Below are positions 60,407 to 64,000 of a stretch of DNA of 64,000 nucleotides, one piece after another. Within the stretch, counting starts at the first letter, position 1, and each line of letters opens with the position of its first letter. Position numbers and translations under genes: made by a program. The notes under the pieces are model-generated. The model saw only the letters and a list, made by a program, of their open reading frames with translations. It searched no databases and was not told where the DNA came from. The stretch is from Streptomyces kanamyceticus (lineage in GTDB: Bacteria > Actinomycetota > Actinomycetes > Streptomycetales > Streptomycetaceae): positions 3,906,001-3,970,000 of the forward strand of contig NZ_CP023699.1 of assembly GCF_008704495.1 (NCBI RefSeq), written 5' to 3'.

Positions 60407-61612
60407 TTAGGGCAGGACCGGCAGAGCGCGGTACGAAGCCGTGGGGGTCGTCCCCGGGACGGACGGGGTCGACGGGGGCGGGCCCGGGTTGCCCCCTGTG
60501 TCACCGCCGGACGAGCCGCCGTCGTCGCCGCCGTCCTCGCCACCGCCGCCGCTCGAACCGCCGTCGTCGCCGTCGTCACCGTCATCGCCGCCGCCATTGC
60601 CCTTGCCATTGCCGGCGCCCGCGTTGGCACCGCCGTTGCCGCCGCCGCCCGCGCCGCCGAGCACCCGGCCGCAGAACTCCTCCACGCGGGCCCGGCCCTT
60701 GGCGGCCTCTTCGAGACGGCGGCGCTTCTCGCCCTGGAGCTCGCCGCTGCGGTAGGCGCGGCAGGCGGCCACGGCCTTGCGGTACCAGTTCTTGGTCTTG
60801 TCGCCCTGCGGCTTCTCGGTGCGGTCGGGCCGTCGCGTGGGGCCTTGGGTGTCGCCGCCCGCCTCGGCCTCGGGGGGCGAGCTGCTCTCGGCCTCCCGCG
60901 TGGGCTCCTGATCCGGCGCGCTGCTGGCGTCCGGGTTCAGGTCCTCGGAGGGCGTGCCCGCGTCGTCCGACGGCGTCGGCAGGGACGTCTCCGGGGTGGC
61001 GACGGGCGATGCGGAAGCGGCCGGGCCCGAGTCGCCGTGCCTGCCGAACGGCGAGGGCAATACGCCCGTACCCGCCGCCACGGCGACACCGCCGACCATG
61101 CACGCCGCGAGCGCGGCGGCGAGCCCGAACCGCACCGGTCTGCCCCACCGGGACGGCTGCGGGCGCTCGCCCGCGCGACCGAGGCGCACGGTCTCGCCCG
61201 CGGCCGCCTCGTGGGCGGGCGTGGCGTAGGCGGCGGAGCGGGTGGCGGCTCGCGCGGAGCCGGGCCCCGCGGCGCGGAAGGCGGCCAACGCGGCGGCCTC
61301 GCCGGGGAGTTCACCGTGGGCGAGCTCCTGCGCGTGATGCTGGGGGCGACCCTGTTCGTAGCTCTGTCCGTGGCCCTGTCCGTGGCCCTGTTCCTGCTCC
61401 CGTGCCGCGCGCTGCGTGCCGTCCTGGGGCGCCGCGGCGGAACCGTCCGTTCCAGGGGCGGTCGCGCGGTCGTCGGCGGCCAGCGCGCCGAGCGCGCGGG
61501 CGAGCCTGTCGGCCTGCGCGCGCACGTGAGGGTCGACGCCTTCGAGGGGCTCCCCGCGCAGCAGACGCTCCGCCGCGTCGCGGTCCAGCCACTGGTACTG
61601 CTCGTCGGCCAT
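60407..61612 (-). CDS. Anti-sigma-like single-pass membrane protein
   Basis: A 401-residue protein. A cytosolic N-terminal part (1-155, with YQWLDRDAAERLLRGEPLEG) is followed by one transmembrane helix (RFGLAAALAACMVGGVAVAA). A long extracytoplasmic part, disordered and Ser/Pro/Glu-rich, holds a helical segment with two cysteines (KAVAACRAYRSG, VEEFCGRVLGG) and ends in Gly/Asp repeats. Its ATG at 61612 overlaps the stop of the sigma factor gene by one base, so it is translationally coupled, as anti-sigma factors usually are. No zinc-binding HxxxCxxC motif is visible. Role as anti-sigma is inferred from position and topology. Confidence 0.82.
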   Translation of the reverse strand: MADEQYQWLDRDAAERLLRGEPLEGVDPHVRAQADRLARALGALAADDRATAPGTDGSAAAPQDGTQRAAREQEQGHGQGHGQSYEQGRPQHHAQELAHGELPGEAAALAAFRAAGPGSARAATRSAAYATPAHEAAAGETVRLGRAGERPQPSRWGRPVRFGLAAALAACMVGGVAVAAGTGVLPSPFGRHGDSGPAASASPVATPETSLPTPSDDAGTPSEDLNPDASSAPDQEPTREAESSSPPEAEAGGDTQGPTRRPDRTEKPQGDKTKNWYRKAVAACRAYRSGELQGEKRRRLEEAAKGRARVEEFCGRVLGGAGGGGNGGANAGAGNGKGNGGGDDGDDGDDGGSSGGGGEDGGDDGGSSGGDTGGNPGPPPSTPSVPGTTPTASYRALPVLP

Positions 61613-62277
61613 CACATGTCCTTCTGCGTCCGCGTACGCGAATGCGTCACACCGGCGGACGTCACCGCGTGCCCGCGCGGCTCTCTCTGAGGGGGTACCG
61701 CGCCGAGCGCGTCCGTCGGATCCGCGCCGTCCGCGCCGAGCAGTTCCGCGAGCCGTTTCAGACCGCGGTGCGCCGCCGTACGGACGGCTCCCGGGCGCTT
61801 GCCGAGGGTCTGCGCCGCGCTCTTCGCGTCGAGGCCGACGACGACGCGGAGCACGACGGCCTCCGCCTGGTCCTGCGGGAGCTGGGCTATCAGGGCGAGC
61901 GCCGCACCGGTGGCGAGGGACTCCATCGCCTCCCCCGCGGTGTCCGCCTCGCCCGGTTTGCCGGTCAGCTCGGACTCGTCGCCGCCTATCGCGGGGCGGC
62001 GGCCCCGCATGCGTATGTGATCGAGGGCGCGGTTGCGCGCGATGCGCGCGGCCCAGCCCCTGAACCGGTCGGCGTCGCCGCTGAAGCGGTCCAGATCGCG
62101 CGCTATCTGCAGCCAGGCCTCGGAAGCGACGTCCTCGGCGTCCGGCTCGGCAACCAGCGTGCGTACGTATCCCAACAGCCGCGGGTGCACAGCGCGGTAC
62201 ACAGTACGGAACGCGGTCTCGTCCCCGTCCTGCGCCGCAAGCACCGCGGCGGTCAGCTCCGCGTCGTCCCCCAGCAC
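61612..62277 (-). CDS. ECF sigma factor (module A)
   Basis: A 221-residue sigma-70 family protein. Region 2 reads AFRTVYRAVHPRLLGYVRTL and DVASEAWLQIARDLDRFSGD with RGWAARIARNRALDHIRMR. Region 4 reads AQLPQDQAEAVVLRVVVGLD followed by the helix-turn-helix LGKRPGAVRTAAHRGLKRL. The C-terminal 30 residues are variable. GTG 62277 (VLGDDAEL) was chosen because it follows AGGATTG at reasonable spacing and no other start fits. It is coupled to the membrane protein downstream. It is a clear paralogue of the sigma factor at 62812-63465, with shared GKRPGAVRTAAHRGL. Confidence 0.88.
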   Translation of the reverse strand: MLGDDAELTAAVLAAQDGDETAFRTVYRAVHPRLLGYVRTLVAEPDAEDVASEAWLQIARDLDRFSGDADRFRGWAARIARNRALDHIRMRGRRPAIGGDESELTGKPGEADTAGEAMESLATGAALALIAQLPQDQAEAVVLRVVVGLDAKSAAQTLGKRPGAVRTAAHRGLKRLAELLGADGADPTDALGAVPPQREPRGHAVTSAGVTHSRTRTQKDM

Positions 62278-62584
62278 TCTCTCAATCCTGCCACTCGGAG
62301 ATCTGCGCCCGGCCCCGGCGCGAAGCAGCACGCTACGGCCTCGCCAGGCTCCACGTCCATGTTTGTACAACGCGCAACTACCGGGTGACAGAGCGCGGTG
62401 TGACAGAAAACGCACGCGCGGCGCTGAAGGAAGTACGGACCGCACGCGGTTCGTGCCGCGTGCCGGTAGGGGCCTCTCCTGTGGGGGGTGGCGGCCCCTT
62501 CCATCGCGGAGATGCCCCGTGCTCTGATCTGGCAAGACACAGAGTGCGGGGCATCTGTACGCGCCCGGAAGTCGACCGGGACGC
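62278..62584. other. Intergenic region between the two sigma modules
   Basis: No gene is seen in these 307 bases. The strand-reversed promoter of the module A sigma gene must lie here; the region 62350-62420 has relatively AT-rich patches. The module B terminator is at 62511-62555. Confidence 0.6.
62511..62555 (-). terminator. Terminator of sigma module B
   Basis: GATGCCCCGTGCTCTG (62511-62526) pairs with CAGAGTGCGGGGCATC (62540-62555), with two weak pairs in the middle and a 13-base loop, 30 bases beyond the stop of the 76-residue gene. Confidence 0.75.
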
Positions 62585-62815
62585 CTACGCCACCCGCGCC
62601 TTGCGCCGCCCCCGTGGCCGCCAGTCGTCGCGGCGGCGGGTCCGTGCCCGGTGCGCTCCCTCGTCGCGGGCCGCGCGGAACGCCGCGAGGGCCTGCCGCT
62701 GCGCGTCCGTGTCCAGCGCGGCGTCCGCGTCGGCCCGCACGGCCGACCCGAGCAGCGAATCAAGGGAAGGACCGCCCCGCGTACCTCCGGGGCCCGGGAG
62801 TTCGTCCATGTTCAT
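62585..62815 (-). CDS. Small basic protein coupled to sigma factor (module B)
   Basis: A 76-residue protein: MNMDELPGPGGTRGGPSLDS, then LLGSAVRADADAALDTDAQR and a very basic end (TRRRDDWRPRGRRKARVA). No membrane helix. It overlaps the sigma factor stop by 4 bases (ATGA). In the paralogous module the equivalent position is held by a 401-residue anti-sigma-like membrane protein; this one looks like a reduced cytosolic version. It has GGGGGAG upstream of ATG 62815. Confidence 0.75.
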   Translation of the reverse strand: MNMDELPGPGGTRGGPSLDSLLGSAVRADADAALDTDAQRQALAAFRAARDEGAHRARTRRRDDWRPRGRRKARVA

Positions 62816-63465
62816 CTCGACTCCCCCAGCGTGCCGGGCCCGTCATCCGTCACACCGCCGAGGCCGAGCCGCTCGCCGAGCTTGCGCAGTCCCCGGTGGG
62901 CGGCCGTGCGCACGGCCCCGGGCCGCTTGCCGAGCACCCGGGCCGACGCGGGGCCGTCGAGGCCGACGACCACCCGCAGCAGGACGGCCTCCGCCTGGTC
63001 GCGGGGCAGCTCGCCGATGAGGTCGAGCACCCGCCGGGTCGAGATCGCCTCAAGGGCCTGTTCGGGGGTGTCGTGCGGTCCCGGCAGTTCGAGCATGTCC
63101 TGTTCCAAGGCGGCGGGGCGCGGCCGGGTCCGCTGTCTGCGCAGGTGGTCGAAGGCCCGGTGCCTGGCGATCGTCGCGGTCCAGCCGCGGAAGCCCGCCC
63201 CGTCCCCGCGGAACCGCCCCAGGTCCCTGGCGATCTCCAGCCAGGCCTCGGCCGCGATGTCCTCCGCGGTCTCCCCCTCGGTGCCGACGAGGCCGCGCAG
63301 ATAGCCGACGAGGCCGGGCTGGACGAGCCGGTAGGCGATGGCGAAGGCGGCCTCGTCGCCGTCCTGCGCCGCCGCGACCGCTCTGCCCAGTTCCTCGTCG
63401 TGCGCCTGCGCGCGACGGGGTTTCCCACCCTGGCCCAACGCATTCCCATCCGGCCGACGCGGCAC
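62812..63465 (-). CDS. ECF sigma factor (module B)
   Basis: A 217-residue sigma-70 family protein. Region 2: AFAIAYRLVQPGLVGYLRGL, IAAEAWLEIARDLGRFRGDG and RGWTATIARHRAFDHLRRQ. Region 4: GELPRDQAEAVLLRVVVGLD followed by LGKRPGAVRTAAHRGLRKL. By eye about half identical to the module A sigma factor. The unusual feature in both is the KRPGAVRTAAHRGL recognition helix, so they may read similar promoters. GTG 63465 is used; the start is uncertain, with a possible TTG nine codons in. Confidence 0.87.
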   Translation of the reverse strand: MPRRPDGNALGQGGKPRRAQAHDEELGRAVAAAQDGDEAAFAIAYRLVQPGLVGYLRGLVGTEGETAEDIAAEAWLEIARDLGRFRGDGAGFRGWTATIARHRAFDHLRRQRTRPRPAALEQDMLELPGPHDTPEQALEAISTRRVLDLIGELPRDQAEAVLLRVVVGLDGPASARVLGKRPGAVRTAAHRGLRKLGERLGLGGVTDDGPGTLGESR

Positions 63466-63582
63466 AGTTCACCGTGCCCGTGCCCCCACGGTCACCAGCG
63501 TCCCCCGGCGCGGAAACGTCACAGCGCGAGAGGGCGTGGCCATCGGTGTGGGCCGGGTGGCGGGTCCCCCGGCGTACGCGCC

Positions 63583-64000
63583 TCACACCTCGAAGAGCGA
63601 GCCGCCGCCGGTGCTTCCCGAGACCTCCGAGATGTCGATGGTCTGCGCCGCCGCGGGGGCCACCGCCTCGACCGGCTCGTCGTAGTCGGACATCCGCATC
63701 CTCATCGTCTGGCCGTTCTCCTCCGCCTCCAGGCCGAGGACGTACGGCTTGCCGTGCGCGGCCACGTACACGGTCGTCTCCCCGTTGCCGTGCTCGACGA
63801 GCGGGATGACGTCCTCGCCGTAACGCCGGGTCTGGCCTTGGGCCTTGATGACGTCGTCCGGGCCCGGGCCGCCGGGCATCTGTCCGGTGATCTTGTCGAG
63901 GTCGCAGCTGTCCACCGGCATCGAGGGGCCGCCGACGGCTCCGCCCGTCGGGATCTTCAGATACTTTCCGCGCGCCAGCGCCGTCCGCTCGCGGGCCCGC
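63583..64000 (-). CDS. Lipoprotein-like protein, C-terminal part
   Basis: Cut by the right edge; the reading frame stays open to base 64000, so the gene begins beyond it. The visible 139 residues contain KYLKIPTGGAVGG, PVDSCDLDKITGQMPGGPGP and TTVYVAAHGKPYVLGLEAEE, and end with TGGGSLFEV. This resembles the LppX/LprG or LolA-like fold of actinobacterial lipoproteins (strand-rich with a single cysteine), but no lipobox can be seen because the N-terminus is missing. Role unknown; lipid or envelope-related is likely. Confidence 0.75.
   Translation of the reverse strand, partial: RARERTALARGKYLKIPTGGAVGGPSMPVDSCDLDKITGQMPGGPGPDDVIKAQGQTRRYGEDVIPLVEHGNGETTVYVAAHGKPYVLGLEAEENGQTMRMRMSDYDEPVEAVAPAAAQTIDISEVSGSTGGGSLFEV

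Overview
The window is a chromosomal segment of a Streptomyces species. It is very GC-rich, with strong third-position GC bias, GTG/TTG starts and GGAGG-type ribosome sites. The order sigQ, afsQ1, afsQ2, adenosine deaminase, thymidine phosphorylase, cytidine deaminase, BMP-type nucleoside transporter, nonulosonate genes matches, from memory, the core region of S. coelicolor around SCO4906-SCO4908 read in reverse. No rRNA, tRNA, CRISPR array, transposase or integrase was seen.

Layout. 1-2526: end of deoC and two aldehyde dehydrogenase family genes. 2599-7921: TetR regulator with divergent FMN reductase and drug exporter, a small secreted protein, arylamine N-acetyltransferase, a uridine-kinase-like ATPase. 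8121-12845: sigQ facing afsQ1-afsQ2, then a lipoprotein, a VanZ-like and a PspC protein. 12917-18950: small secreted protein, add, an unusual alpha/beta hydrolase, a LysR/MFS pair, an ECF sigma factor with a SnoaL tail. 18861-21780: STAS protein, a DUF4157 (eCIS core) protein with a putative cysteine-enzyme C-terminus, and interspersed repeats. 21781-30234: deoA, cdd, an ABC nucleoside importer and two BMP lipoproteins. 30396-33953: peptidase and small enzymes. 33963-38361: two WhiJ/Scr1-like regulator clusters, the second of visibly lower GC and with TTA codons. 38627-47650: peptidoglycan-binding protein, then a Kdn/sialic-acid-type cell-wall polymer locus. 47634-50947: TetR-controlled FAD monooxygenase, MarR-like regulator, LysE exporter. 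51102-57575: a CHAT-protease module with long in-frame repeats. 57624-64000: acyl-CoA mutase, L,D-transpeptidase lipoprotein, two paralogous ECF sigma modules, and a partial lipoprotein.

How the parts connect. Five copies of a CTACGCGCGTAG-like palindrome lie just upstream of add, deoA, the ABC-cdd operon and both bmp genes, and nowhere else convincingly. This points to one nucleoside-uptake and salvage regulon whose regulator is not obvious here. deoC with its aldehyde dehydrogenases would complete deoxyribose catabolism. The divergent glycan genes (39044-47650) look able to make, activate and polymerise a deaminated nonulosonic acid: the synthase lacks the usual C-terminal SAF domain, and the cytidylyltransferase is fused to a HAD phosphatase.

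The least explained loci are the CHAT trio, the DUF4157 protein and the low-GC WhiJ/Scr1 cluster. Functions are assigned by reading protein motifs by eye; no database search was run.
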